Under the pieces are notes generated by a model. The model saw only the letters and a program-made list of their open reading frames with translations, did not search any database and was not told the DNA's origin. Below are positions 1-7,790 of a stretch of 64,000 bases of DNA, one piece after another (the stretch's first letter is position 1; every line of letters begins with the position of its first letter). The DNA is from Cellulomonas hominis (GTDB lineage Bacteria; Actinomycetota; Actinomycetes; Actinomycetales; Cellulomonadaceae). The stretch is from NCBI RefSeq assembly GCF_014201095.1, contig NZ_JACHDN010000001.1, forward strand, positions 1,240,001 through 1,304,000. Direction: 5' to 3'. The translations under genes were made by a program, and so were the position numbers.

Positions 1-684
1 GTACATCTGGTCCGGGATGGCCTGCAGCGCCGACAGGTACAGCAGGAAGTTGAACCCGACCGTCCACCAGAGGGTCAGCAGCGCCATCGACCACATCGCG
101 ACGTTCGGGTCCGTCAGCCAGCCGACCTTCTCGAGGCCGAGCCGGTCGAGCCAGTAGTTGAAGAAGCCGATCTCGGGCTGGTAGAGCCACACCCAGATCT
201 GGACGACGACGGCCACCGGCAGCATGAACGGGGCGAAGAACGCGAGCCGCCAGACCCACTGCCCCGGCAGGCCGGTGTACACGAGCAGGGCCATCGCGAG
301 CGCGACGAGCACGAGCGGGATCGTGCTCATCAGCGTGAAGACCACGGTGTTGCCGAGGGTGGACCACATGGTGGCGTCGCCGAACGCCTCCGCGTAGTTG
401 TCGAAGCCCACCCAGCCGCCGTTCCCCATGAGGGACTGCTCGGTGAAGCTCAGCCCCACGCCCCAGAGCGTCGGGACGACGAGGAACAGCACGGCGATGA
501 TGACGAACGGGATGACGAACGGCCAGCCGCTGCCCTCGCGGCGGCTGCGGCCGGACCGGGTCGGCCGGTCCGGGGTGCGCGGCGGCGCAGAGGAGGCCTG
601 CGACTGGGACGGTGTCGTGACAGTGCTTCTCGGGGCCCCCGCGGGAGCGGGAGCGGAGCGAGCGATCTCGTGGGGTGAGTTCAT
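1..684 (-). CDS. carbohydrate ABC transporter permease, CUT1 MalF/UgpA type (3' end outside window)
   Basis: Inner-membrane subunit of a binding-protein-dependent sugar importer. The 228 visible residues start at an ATG at 684 and run off the left edge without a stop. A Ser/Pro/Arg-rich cytoplasmic N-terminus of about 45 residues leads into a hydrophobic helix (FVIPFVIIAVLFLVVPTLWG), then the SFTEQSL and NYAEAF segments typical of MalF-like permeases and three further hydrophobic helices. The EAA loop lies beyond the window. It begins 16 bp after the stop of the binding-protein gene, so the two are one operon; a second permease would be expected next. The substrate cannot be read from the sequence. 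Confidence 0.9.
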   Translation of the reverse strand, partial: MNSPHEIARSAPAPAGAPRSTVTTPSQSQASSAPPRTPDRPTRSGRSRREGSGWPFVIPFVIIAVLFLVVPTLWGVGLSFTEQSLMGNGGWVGFDNYAEAFGDATMWSTLGNTVVFTLMSTIPLVLVALAMALLVYTGLPGQWVWRLAFFAPFMLPVAVVVQIWVWLYQPEIGFFNYWLDRLGLEKVGWLTDPNVAMWSMALLTLWWTVGFNFLLYLSALQAIPDQMY

Positions 685-700
685 GGCTGCGATCCCTCCG

Positions 701-2044
701 TCACGCCGGCGGCTTGGTCTGGAGGGCGGTGTCGAGCGCGGCGATCAGCCGGTCGACGGCGTCCTCGGGGGACGACTTGTCCAGCCAGGCGCCCTGGAGC
801 GCCTCGCCGACGCGGGCCTGGAAGTCCGAGCCGGAGCCGGTGAACCACGCCTGCGGGTCGAACACGGCCTGCTCGCTCGCGACCGCGTAGTGCGACTGCG
901 GCACCTTCTCCTTGTACGCGGCCGACGACGTCACCTCGCGGTTCGCCGGGATGTGCCCGCCGTCGGACCACAGCAGCGACTTGTTCAGCATCGCCGCGAC
1001 CGTGGCGTACGCCGCCTCGCGTCGCGCCGGGTCGACGTTCACCTGGTGCGGCAGCACGAACACGTGCGAGTCGCCGTAGGTGGCCGGGCTGCCGAAGATC
1101 GTCGGCATCGGCTGCGCGTCCACGTCCACCCCGGCGGTGAGGAACGACTGCAGCTCCCAGTTGCCGTTGAAGCACATGCCCACGCGGCCGGTGGAGAAGT
1201 TCGCGACCGCCGACGGGTAGTCGGAGTTCGCGATCGCCACCGTGTCGTCCAGCCAGGACTGCACCCAGGCGACGGACTCGACCAGCGCGTCCCGGTCCAC
1301 CCGCGCCTTCTCGCCCGGGGTGAGGACGACCTCCGAGCCGGTCTGCGCGTAGAGGCCCCAGAGCATCCGGGACATCTGCGCCCCGTCGCCCGTGTACCCG
1401 TACCCGACGCCCGCGTACCCCGTGACCTCGGCCATCGCGCGGCCCGCCTCGACGAACCCGTCCGGCGAGTCGATGCCCTGGAGCTTCCCGTCGGACCCGA
1501 GGATCCCCGCCTGGTCGGCGAGGCCCTTGTCGAAGAACAGCAGGAACGCGTGGAAGTCCAGCGGCACCGCCCAGAGCTGACCGTCGATCACCGCCCGGTC
1601 CCACAGCGCCGGCGGGAACAGGTCCTCCGTGATGCCGTGCTCGGCGAGGAGGTCCAGGTCCCACGGGTCGAGCACCCCGCCCGGCACCCAGCCGGCCACG
1701 CGGGTCAGGTGCATGACGGCCACGTCCGGCGACCGGCCGCCGACCGACGCCATGACGAGCTTCGTGTAGTACGGCGCCCCCCACGTGAGGACCACGGGGT
1801 CGATGCCGACCGCCGGGTTCTCCTGCTGCACCTCGGTCAGCATCTGCTGGAAGATGCCGCCGTCACCGCCGGTGAACAGGTGCCAGAGCTGGATGCGGGT
1901 CTGCGCCGACGACGCGTACGCGTCGGTCCCGCACCCGCTCAGGGCCCAGGCGCCGGCGAGGGCGCCGGCTCCTGCCACCGCTCCACGGAGCACGGACCTG
2001 CGGCTCAGCACCGCGTCGCCGGGCCCGCGACCTCCTGAGATCAT
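701..2044 (-). CDS. extracellular sugar-binding lipoprotein of an ABC transporter, Tat-exported
   Basis: Solute-binding protein (447 aa) feeding the permease downstream. Its N-terminus has a twin-arginine motif (SRRSVLRG, residues 14-21), a hydrophobic stretch and a lipobox LSGC with the lipidated Cys at about residue 38, so a folded lipoprotein exported by Tat is expected. The body begins IQLWHLFTGGDGG and is typical of family 1 sugar-binding proteins. I chose the ATG at 2044 because GGGGGGAGG lies just upstream at good spacing; a GTG at 2077 would add 11 residues but falls inside the 18-bp palindrome and has no ribosome site. No cytoplasmic sugar enzyme is adjacent, so the substrate is unknown. 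Confidence 0.88.
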   Translation of the reverse strand: MISGGRGPGDAVLSRRSVLRGAVAGAGALAGAWALSGCGTDAYASSAQTRIQLWHLFTGGDGGIFQQMLTEVQQENPAVGIDPVVLTWGAPYYTKLVMASVGGRSPDVAVMHLTRVAGWVPGGVLDPWDLDLLAEHGITEDLFPPALWDRAVIDGQLWAVPLDFHAFLLFFDKGLADQAGILGSDGKLQGIDSPDGFVEAGRAMAEVTGYAGVGYGYTGDGAQMSRMLWGLYAQTGSEVVLTPGEKARVDRDALVESVAWVQSWLDDTVAIANSDYPSAVANFSTGRVGMCFNGNWELQSFLTAGVDVDAQPMPTIFGSPATYGDSHVFVLPHQVNVDPARREAAYATVAAMLNKSLLWSDGGHIPANREVTSSAAYKEKVPQSHYAVASEQAVFDPQAWFTGSGSDFQARVGEALQGAWLDKSSPEDAVDRLIAALDTALQTKPPA

Positions 2045-2063
2045 CCTCGACCTCCCCCCGAAG

Positions 2064-2099
2064 ACCGGTGCGCGCACCGGTGCTCTTCATCGTTGAAGA
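2064..2099. promoter_or_regulatory. two adjacent dyads upstream of the CUT1 sugar-transport operon
   Basis: Positions 2064-2081 are a perfect 18-bp palindrome (ACCGGTGCGCGCACCGGT). Positions 2084-2099 form a second dyad, TCTTCA and TGAAGA around TCGT, with a central CG as in many LacI-family operators. They lie 20-55 bp upstream of the binding-protein start, where a repressor of sugar transport would act. No regulator gene is nearby, so the binding protein is unknown. Confidence 0.45.
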
Positions 2100-2333
2100 A
2101 CTGTCCGGCAGTGAATCAGCGCGGTGCGCCCCCGTCAAGAGCTCGCGGGGCTCCCCGCGCGCGCCGGCCCTCGGGGTGCGGCGGGGCGGCGTGGCGGCGG
2201 GGTGGCGGGGCATGTGGCGGTCAGGCCGGCACGTCGCGAACCGCCCCCGGTGATCGCGAGCCGCCCCGCCGGCGCTCCCCGCCGGGCGCTCGCCGCCCCC
2301 GCACGCGCCGCCCCCGCGCCTGCCCCGGACGCA
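2100..2333. other. gene-free stretch between divergent/terminating units
   Basis: This extremely GC-rich stretch has GGCGGGG-type runs on the plus strand. I see no convincing coding sequence or RNA gene. It should hold the promoter of the binding-protein operon on its left side, but I cannot assign clear -35/-10 hexamers. Confidence 0.4.
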
Positions 2334-2367
2334 GGAGGGCCCGGCACCTCGTGGTGCCGGGCCCTCC
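2334..2367 (-). terminator. strong hairpin downstream of the bS22 gene
   Basis: A 15-bp perfect stem (arm GGAGGGCCCGGCACC) closes on a TCGT tetraloop, about 28 bp after the stop of the bS22 gene on the minus strand. There is no T-tract, which is common for actinobacterial terminators. Confidence 0.7.
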
Positions 2368-2395
2368 CCGTACGACGCCGCCGGAGCGGCGGCCG

Positions 2396-2494
2396 TCACT
2401 TCTTGTTGCGGCGCTGGTGGCGCGTCTTCCGCAGCAGCTTGCGGTGCTTCTTCTTCGCCATGCGCTTGCGGCGCTTCTTGATGACGGAGCCCAT
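2396..2494 (-). CDS. bS22-type small ribosomal protein (AURKAIP1/COX24 domain), 32 aa
   Basis: A 32-residue, extremely basic protein starting [19 protein letters not shown], nearly identical to the conserved actinobacterial mini-protein annotated as AURKAIP1/COX24-domain protein and known in mycobacterial ribosomes as bS22. More than half of its residues are Lys, Arg or His. It is preceded by GAGTGAGGACCC and followed by a strong hairpin. In mycobacteria it sits beside a small HTH gene and proC. The HTH gene is just upstream here (2711-2956), while proC is about 18 kb away. Confidence 0.93.
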   Translation of the reverse strand: MGSVIKKRRKRMAKKKHRKLLRKTRHQRRNKK

Positions 2495-2710
2495 GGGTCC
2501 TCACTCGCTTCCGGTGGCGAGCGCTCGGGCGTCCGCCAGTTCTGGTCGATCGACGCGCGGCACGACCAGCCGGAGAGGTCGGTCCGAGCTCGTCAGCCGG
2601 CCCCCGCGGAACGCCCACGCACGGGAAAGTCCGCCCCCTACCTTACGCGATGGACGAGGCCGCCCGCGACGCGCCGGTGCCACCGGCTGCCGGGACCCCT
2701 GCCGCGGCGG

Positions 2711-2956
2711 TCAGGAGGAGAGGCGACCGGACCGCGGGCCCTCGTCGCCGTCGGCGTCCGCCTCGAGGTCGAGGCGGGCGGTCGCGAGGTAGTGGTCGAG
2801 CGCGTCCTGCGGCACGCGGAACGAGCGGCCGACGCGCACGGCGGGCATCTCGCCGGAGTGCAGCAGGCGGTAGACGGTCATCTTCGAGACCCGCATGACC
2901 TCGGCGACCTCGGCGACGGTGAGGAACCGCACGCGCCCGGGTTGCTCGCTGGTCAT
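2711..2956 (-). CDS. small excisionase-type helix-turn-helix DNA-binding protein
   Basis: An 81-aa protein with one MerR-like/excisionase HTH (LTVAEVAEVMRVSKMTVYRL, residues 12-31) followed by a wing (GEMPAVRVGRSFRVP). It matches the small HTH protein that accompanies bS22 and proC in many actinobacteria. The last 20 residues are acidic and low-complexity. It is transcribed toward the bS22 gene, 216 bp away, possibly on one transcript. Its targets are unknown, and nothing here suggests phage excision. Confidence 0.9.
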   Translation of the reverse strand: MTSEQPGRVRFLTVAEVAEVMRVSKMTVYRLLHSGEMPAVRVGRSFRVPQDALDHYLATARLDLEADADGDEGPRSGRLSS

Positions 2957-3025
2957 GGCCGCTCTTCTCGTTCGTGCGCGCTCGGGGCGCGGGACTGGGA
3001 CGGCAGGCGCCGCGCTGACACCCTA

Positions 3026-3041
3026 GAGCCTGGTGAGGCTC
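3026..3041. other. short inverted repeat
   Basis: GAGCCT and AGGCTC flank a 4-nt loop in the gap between the HTH gene and the acetoin-utilisation gene. The 6-bp stem could be a weak terminator for the gene ending at 3097. Confidence 0.3.
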
Positions 3042-3096
3042 CTGTGAAAGGGGAGACGGGTGTGACCACCCGCGGGGGTGCGAAACGGCGCCGCCG

Positions 3097-4278
3097 TCAG
3101 TCGTGCAGGGGGTCGAGGCCCAGGTGCGGGAAGGCCGCGGCGCGGGTCGCGCGGATGGCGCGGTCCACGTCGTCGGCGGGGTCGAAGCCGTCCGACCAGG
3201 GGCGCCACGCCAGGTCGGCGCCGTCGGACATCGACCGGGGTCCCTCGCGGCCGTAGAGCTCCACGACCTGCGCGCGCCAGTCGTCGGGCATCCGGGTGGC
3301 GGGGTCGACGGGCCGGTGCGCGGCGATCGCGAGCAGGTGCGTCCAGGCGCGGGGCACGACGTCGACCACGGCGTACCCGCCGCCGCCGAGCGCGACCCAG
3401 CGTCCGGCGGCCACCTCGTGCGCCAGGTCGTGCAGCCACGCGGACGCGAGCCGCTCGGCGTCGACGGAGACGTCGAGGTTCGCGATCGGGTCCTCGACGT
3501 GCGCGTCGCAGCCGTGCTGGGTGACGAGCACCTGCGGCGCGAACGCCCGCAGCACGGGCGGCACGACCGCGTCGATGGCCCGCAGCCACGCGGCGTCCCG
3601 GGTGTGGGACGGCAGCGCGAGGTTGACGGCCGAGCCGGGGGCGGCTTCCCCGCCGGTCTCGTCGGGGAAGCCGGTGCCGGGGAACAGGGTGGCGCCGCTC
3701 TCGTGCACGGAGACCGTGAGCACCCGGGGGTCGTCCCAGAACGCGCGCTGCACCCCGTCGCCGTGGTGCGCGTCGATGTCGACGTACGCCACCCGCTCGG
3801 CCCCGGCGGCGAGCAGGGCCCGGATCGCCACGGCCGCGTCGTTGTACACGCAGAACCCGGACGCGGCGCCCGGCATGGCGTGGTGCATCCCGCCGGTGAG
3901 GTTCACGGCGTGCTCGGCGCGGCCCTCCCACACGGCGAGGGCGGACTCCCGGCTGCCGGCGACGATCCGGGCGGCCGCCTCGTGCATGTGCGGGAACACC
4001 GGGTCGTCCTCGGTGCCGATGCCGCGCGCCGGGTCGCCGGCCCCGCCGTCGGAGGCCCGGCGCACCGCCGCGACGTAGCCGGCCTCGTGCACGGTCTCGA
4101 TCTGGAGGTCGGTCGCGGGGTCGGCGCCGACCACCTCGACGCCCGGCAGGTCGAGCAGCCCGAGCGACCGCGCGAGCCGCACCGTGAGGTCCAGCCGCAG
4201 GGGCGACATCGGGTGCCCGGGGCCGAAGTCGTAGTCGAGCAGCTCGGGCGTCCAGACGACACGCACCCGGCTGGTCAT
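3097..4278 (-). CDS. acuC: acetoin utilization protein AcuC / class I histone-deacetylase-like amidohydrolase
   Basis: A 393-aa zinc-dependent deacetylase of the arginase/HDAC fold. In the AcuC family it deacetylates lysines, classically on acetyl-CoA synthetase. Signature segments are GGMHHAMPG (paired catalytic histidines), DIDAHHGDG (zinc ligands and charge relay), SVHESG, LFPGTG and TQHGCDAH. The length is typical of AcuC. The open frame extends far upstream, but the family starts at MTSRVRVVW. The ATG at 4278 lies 6 bp after a TACCGT -10 hexamer, indicating leaderless translation. No acs or acetoin genes are adjacent, so the substrate is inferred from the family only. Confidence 0.88.
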   Translation of the reverse strand: MTSRVRVVWTPELLDYDFGPGHPMSPLRLDLTVRLARSLGLLDLPGVEVVGADPATDLQIETVHEAGYVAAVRRASDGGAGDPARGIGTEDDPVFPHMHEAAARIVAGSRESALAVWEGRAEHAVNLTGGMHHAMPGAASGFCVYNDAAVAIRALLAAGAERVAYVDIDAHHGDGVQRAFWDDPRVLTVSVHESGATLFPGTGFPDETGGEAAPGSAVNLALPSHTRDAAWLRAIDAVVPPVLRAFAPQVLVTQHGCDAHVEDPIANLDVSVDAERLASAWLHDLAHEVAAGRWVALGGGGYAVVDVVPRAWTHLLAIAAHRPVDPATRMPDDWRAQVVELYGREGPRSMSDGADLAWRPWSDGFDPADDVDRAIRATRAAAFPHLGLDPLHD

Positions 4279-4284
4279 GCCCAC

Positions 4285-4290
4285 ACGGTA
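4285..4290 (-). promoter_or_regulatory. -10 hexamer for leaderless acuC transcript
   Basis: TACCGT on the minus strand ends exactly 6 bp before the ATG at 4278, so transcription would begin at or within a base of the start codon. No Shine-Dalgarno sequence is visible. Confidence 0.6.
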
Positions 4291-4390
4291 GCCCGCCCAC
4301 CGGCCCCCGTCCGCCACCGGCCGCGCGACCGTGCCACAGTGGTGCCCGCGCGCGCCCGGGCAGGCGTGCGGGCGAGCGTCGGGAGGGCGG

Positions 4391-5773
4391 ATGGCACGGG
4401 GACTCCCCCGGGTGATGTGGTCGGGGCGCGAAGCCGTCGACCGCCTGGCCCGGCAGTCACCCGCGCGGCTCGCGCTGGGCGTCTTCGCGTCGGTGATCGC
4501 GGTGTTCACGGCCCTGCTGTCGATGCCGTGGGCGACGTCGTCGGGCGAGCGCGCGCCGTTCCTGGACGCGCTGTTCACCGCGACGTCGGCCGTCTGCGTG
4601 ACCGGCCTGGTCACCGTGGACACCGGCACGTACTGGTCGACCGCGGGGCAGGCCACGATCCTCGTCGGCATCAAGATCGGCGGCCTCGGCGTGATGACGC
4701 TGGCGTCGATCCTCGGCCTGGCGGTGTCCCGGCGGATCGGCCTGACCCAGAAGCTCCTGGTCACCTCGGAGACCAAGACGACGCGGCTCGGCGAGGTCGG
4801 CTCCCTGGTGCGGACCGTCATCGTCACCTCCACCCTGCTCGAGGTGGTCATCGCGCTGGTGCTGATCCCCCGGCTGCGGATGCTCGGCGACTCCTGGTCG
4901 GAGGCGGTCTGGCACGGGGTGTTCTACGCGATCTCGGCGTTCAACAACGCGGGCTTCATCCCGACCACCGAGGGCCTGGTGCCGTACGCGTCCGACTGGT
5001 GGGTGCTGCTGCCGATCATCATCGGGGTGTTCATCGGGTCGCTGGGCTTCCCGGTGATCCTCAACGTCGCCCGGACCTGGAGGCGCCCCAAGCGGTGGAG
5101 CCTGCACTCCAAGCTCACCGTGACGACCAGCGCGGTGCTCGTGGTCGTCGGGTCCGTGCTCGTGGCCGCCTTCGAGTGGACCAACCCGCGCACCCTCGGC
5201 GGCATCGGCCCGAGCGAGACGTTCCTCGCCGCGCTGTTCGCCGGCGTCATGCCGCGGTCGGGCGGGTTCTCGACCGTGGACATCGCCGACATGCACGAGG
5301 GCACCTGGCTGCTCAACGACGCGCTGATGTTCGTCGGCGGCGGCTCGGCGTCCACCGCCGGCGGCATCAAGGTGACGACCCTGGCCGTCATGCTGCTGGC
5401 GATCGTCGCGGAGGCCCGCGGCGACCGGGACGTCGAGGCGTACGGCCGCCGCATCCCCCGCGAGGCGCTGCAGGTCGCGATCGCGGTGTCCCTCGTCAGC
5501 GCGACGATCATCCTGGTCGCGTGCCTCTTGCTGCTCGCGATCACCGGGCTCACGCTGGACGTGGTCCTGTTCGAGGCGATCTCGGCGTTCGCCACCTGCG
5601 GGCTGTCGACCGGGCTGTCGTCCGACCCGGACGTGCCCGACGCCGCCAAGTACGTGCTCACCGTCCTGATGTTCATCGGCCGGACCGGCACGATGACGCT
5701 GGCCGCGGCCCTCGCGCTGCGCAGCCGTCGTCGGGTCATCCGGCTGCCCGAGGAGAGGCCGATCATTGGATGA
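4391..5773 (+). CDS. trkH: Trk/Ktr-type potassium uptake channel subunit (TrkH/KtrB)
   Basis: A 460-aa membrane ion-conducting subunit. All four pseudo-repeat pore loops are visible, each around the conserved filter glycine: SAVCVTGL, AFNNAGF, MPRSGGFS and FATCGLSTG. Hydrophobic helices flank each loop. The size is that of KtrB rather than enterobacterial TrkH. The start at 4391 has GGGAGGG 3 bp upstream; the frame is open further upstream but without a ribosome site. The gene overlaps the regulatory subunit by 8 bp, so the two are translationally coupled. Potassium homeostasis is the expected role. Confidence 0.95.
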   Translation: MARGLPRVMWSGREAVDRLARQSPARLALGVFASVIAVFTALLSMPWATSSGERAPFLDALFTATSAVCVTGLVTVDTGTYWSTAGQATILVGIKIGGLGVMTLASILGLAVSRRIGLTQKLLVTSETKTTRLGEVGSLVRTVIVTSTLLEVVIALVLIPRLRMLGDSWSEAVWHGVFYAISAFNNAGFIPTTEGLVPYASDWWVLLPIIIGVFIGSLGFPVILNVARTWRRPKRWSLHSKLTVTTSAVLVVVGSVLVAAFEWTNPRTLGGIGPSETFLAALFAGVMPRSGGFSTVDIADMHEGTWLLNDALMFVGGGSASTAGGIKVTTLAVMLLAIVAEARGDRDVEAYGRRIPREALQVAIAVSLVSATIILVACLLLLAITGLTLDVVLFEAISAFATCGLSTGLSSDPDVPDAAKYVLTVLMFIGRTGTMTLAAALALRSRRRVIRLPEERPIIG

Positions 5774-6512
5774 CCTGACCAAGACCGGTGCGACCGGCCT
5801 GCACCCGCTCGGCGGCGGCAGGACCCGCGACGCGGGCGCCCGCGAGGGCGGGAAGGCCCCGAAGCGGGACGCCGGCATCCTCGTCGTCGGGCTGGGCCGG
5901 TTCGGCTCGGCGATCGCCACCACCCTGGACCGGCTCGGCCAGGACGTGCTGGCCGTCGAGCGGGACCCCGACCTCGTCGCGCAGTGGACCGGCCGCATCC
6001 CGCTGGTGGAGGCGGACGCCGCGAACCCCGAGGCCCTGGAGCAGGTGGGTGCGCGCGAGTTCTCCGTCGCGGTGGTCGGCGTCGGGTCCTACCTGGAGGC
6101 GTCGGTGCTCATCACGGGCAACCTCGTCGACATGGGCACCCCGCAGATCTGGGCGAAGGCGATCAGCACCGAGCACGCCCGCATCCTGCAGCGGATCGGC
6201 GCGCACCACGTCGTGCTCCCCGAGGCCGACGCCGGCTCCCGGGTGGCGCACCTCGTGTCCGGCAAGATGCTCGACTACATCGAGGTCGAGGACGGGTTCA
6301 CGATCGTCAAGATGAAGCCGCCGCGCGAGACCCAGGGCTTCACGATCGGGCAGTCCCGGATCCGGGAGCGGTACGGCGTGACGGTCATCGGCGTGAAGAG
6401 CCCCGGCATCGACTTCGTGTACGCGACGCCGGACACCCGGATCTCCGCGAACGACCTGCTGATCGTCTCCGGGCACGCGGATCTGCTCGAGCGGTTCGCC
6501 GCCCGGCCGTGA
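5766..6512 (+). CDS. trkA: potassium uptake regulatory subunit TrkA/KtrA (RCK domains)
   Basis: A 248-aa cytosolic gating-ring protein. An RCK-N Rossmann domain starts at VVGLGRFGSAIA (GxGxxG nucleotide motif), with the acidic end of beta-2 in LAVERD. An RCK-C domain occupies the last 85 residues. The start is a TTG at 5766 inside the trkH stop region, preceded by GGAGAGG at 7 bp; no better start exists in frame. A Gly/Arg/Lys-rich tail of about 35 residues precedes the Rossmann domain, an extension short KtrA proteins lack. It overlaps the ROK gene by 4 bp (GTGA). Confidence 0.93.
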   Translation: MDDLTKTGATGLHPLGGGRTRDAGAREGGKAPKRDAGILVVGLGRFGSAIATTLDRLGQDVLAVERDPDLVAQWTGRIPLVEADAANPEALEQVGAREFSVAVVGVGSYLEASVLITGNLVDMGTPQIWAKAISTEHARILQRIGAHHVVLPEADAGSRVAHLVSGKMLDYIEVEDGFTIVKMKPPRETQGFTIGQSRIRERYGVTVIGVKSPGIDFVYATPDTRISANDLLIVSGHADLLERFAARP

Positions 6513-7678
6513 ACCGCCGGGAGGGGCGCGCGGTCGTCGCGCCGCGGGACAGCCGGGCGCTGCTGCTGGACGCGCTGCGCCGGGCGGACGCGCTCACCCA
6601 GGTGGAGCTGGCGTCCGCGACCGCGCTGTCCCCGGGCACGGTGTCGGCGGCCGTCGCCGCGCTGGAGGCCGAGGGGCTGGTCCGGGTGGCCGCGACCACG
6701 CGGTCGGGCCGGCGGGCGCGGTCGGTGTCCCTGGCGACGCCCGGCGGCGTGCTCGCGGGCGTGCACTGCTACCTGGACGAGGCGCGCGTCGTGCTCGACC
6801 TCGGCGACGGCGTGCCGGTCGAGCGGACCGTCCCGCTGCCCGGGGGGCACCGCGCCGAGCGCGCCGTCCGGGAGGCCCGCGCGCTGCTGGACGACATGCT
6901 GCGCGCGACGGGCACCGACCCCGCCGCCGTGGCCGCCGTGGGCGTGGGGCTGCCGGCGCCCGTGGAGGTGCGCACGGGGCGCGTGGCGGGCTCGGGCGTG
7001 CGGTCCGGGTGGGGGCCGATGGTCGCGTCCCCCGGGCTGCTGGCGCCCGCGCCGGGCGTGCCGGTGGTGTTCGACAACGACGGCAACCTCGGCGCGCTCG
7101 CCGAGACCCGGCTCGGGGCCGGCCGGGGCCGCGGCACCGTCGTGCACGTCGCGCTCGGCGAGGGCGTGTCGGGCGGCATCGTCGTGGGCGGCGAGGTGGT
7201 GCACGGCCGCACCGGGACCGCCGGGGAGCTCGGGCACCTGACGATCGACCCGGACGGCCCGGTCTGCTCGTGCGGCAACCGCGGCTGCCTGCAGGTCTAC
7301 GCGGGGTCGACGGCCGTGCTGGACCTGCTGCTCGCCAGCCACGGGCCGATGTCGGTCGCCGACGTCCTGGACCGCGCCGCGGACGGCGACCCCGGGTGCC
7401 GGCGCGTGCTCTCGGACGTCGGGCGGCACCTCGGGACCGCGCTCGCGTCGGTGTGCACGGTGCTCGACCCGGACGTGCTCGTCGTCGGCGGCGTGCTCGC
7501 CGCGGCGGGGGACCTGCTGCTCGTCCCGCTGCGCGAGGTGCTGGCCGAGCGGACCGCCGTGACGTCGGGCGCGGTGGTCGACGTGGTGGCCGGGGCCCTC
7601 GGCGCCGCGGCACCCGCCCGCGGGGCGCTGCTGCTGGCCCGCGACGCCGTGCTGACGGGGGCCGGCAGCACCGGCTGA
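6509..7678 (+). CDS. ROK-family transcriptional regulator/sugar kinase-like protein
   Basis: A 389-aa protein with an N-terminal winged helix (TQVELASATALSPGTVSAAV, about residues 31-50) and a C-terminal ROK domain. The ROK part has the phosphate-binding-like FDNDGNLGALAE, GELGHLTIDPDG and the zinc-type motif CSCGNRGCLQ. ROK proteins of this layout are usually sugar-responsive repressors. The GTG start overlaps the trkA stop by GTGA, an unusual partnership because potassium uptake is not a known ROK target. Its regulon cannot be told from sequence; it could act elsewhere and simply share the transcript. Confidence 0.88.
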   Translation: MNRREGRAVVAPRDSRALLLDALRRADALTQVELASATALSPGTVSAAVAALEAEGLVRVAATTRSGRRARSVSLATPGGVLAGVHCYLDEARVVLDLGDGVPVERTVPLPGGHRAERAVREARALLDDMLRATGTDPAAVAAVGVGLPAPVEVRTGRVAGSGVRSGWGPMVASPGLLAPAPGVPVVFDNDGNLGALAETRLGAGRGRGTVVHVALGEGVSGGIVVGGEVVHGRTGTAGELGHLTIDPDGPVCSCGNRGCLQVYAGSTAVLDLLLASHGPMSVADVLDRAADGDPGCRRVLSDVGRHLGTALASVCTVLDPDVLVVGGVLAAAGDLLLVPLREVLAERTAVTSGAVVDVVAGALGAAAPARGALLLARDAVLTGAGSTG

Positions 7679-7727
7679 ACCGGCGGTGAGGTCCGACACA
7701 AGGGCTCAGTTCCCGCCCCCGGATGCC

Positions 7728-7733
7728 GATAAT
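7728..7733 (+). promoter_or_regulatory. -10 hexamer upstream of the RsbU-like phosphatase
   Basis: GATAAT lies 6 bp before an in-frame GTG at 7740 and 57 bp before the start I prefer at 7791. Transcription from here gives either a leaderless GTG start at 7740 or a 51-nt leader carrying the ribosome site for 7791. Confidence 0.5.
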
Positions 7734-7790
7734 CCGCGCGTGGGACCATCTCCGTCGGAGGTGGCGCAGGCCGGGAGCGGGAGGTGCCAG

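Noticed and set aside
398..2038. Plus-strand open frame antisense to the sugar-binding protein
   Set aside because: Arg/Gly/Val-rich shadow with no start signal. The minus strand encodes a Tat lipoprotein and a permease.
2711..2956. Excisionase-like HTH gene as evidence of a prophage or integrative element
   Set aside because: No integrase, att repeats or phage genes are near. The gene is the conserved companion of bS22 in actinobacteria.
3097..4851. 584-aa version of the acetoin-utilisation protein
   Set aside because: The extra 191 residues are antisense to trkH and of unnatural composition. The leaderless ATG at 4278 gives the family length.
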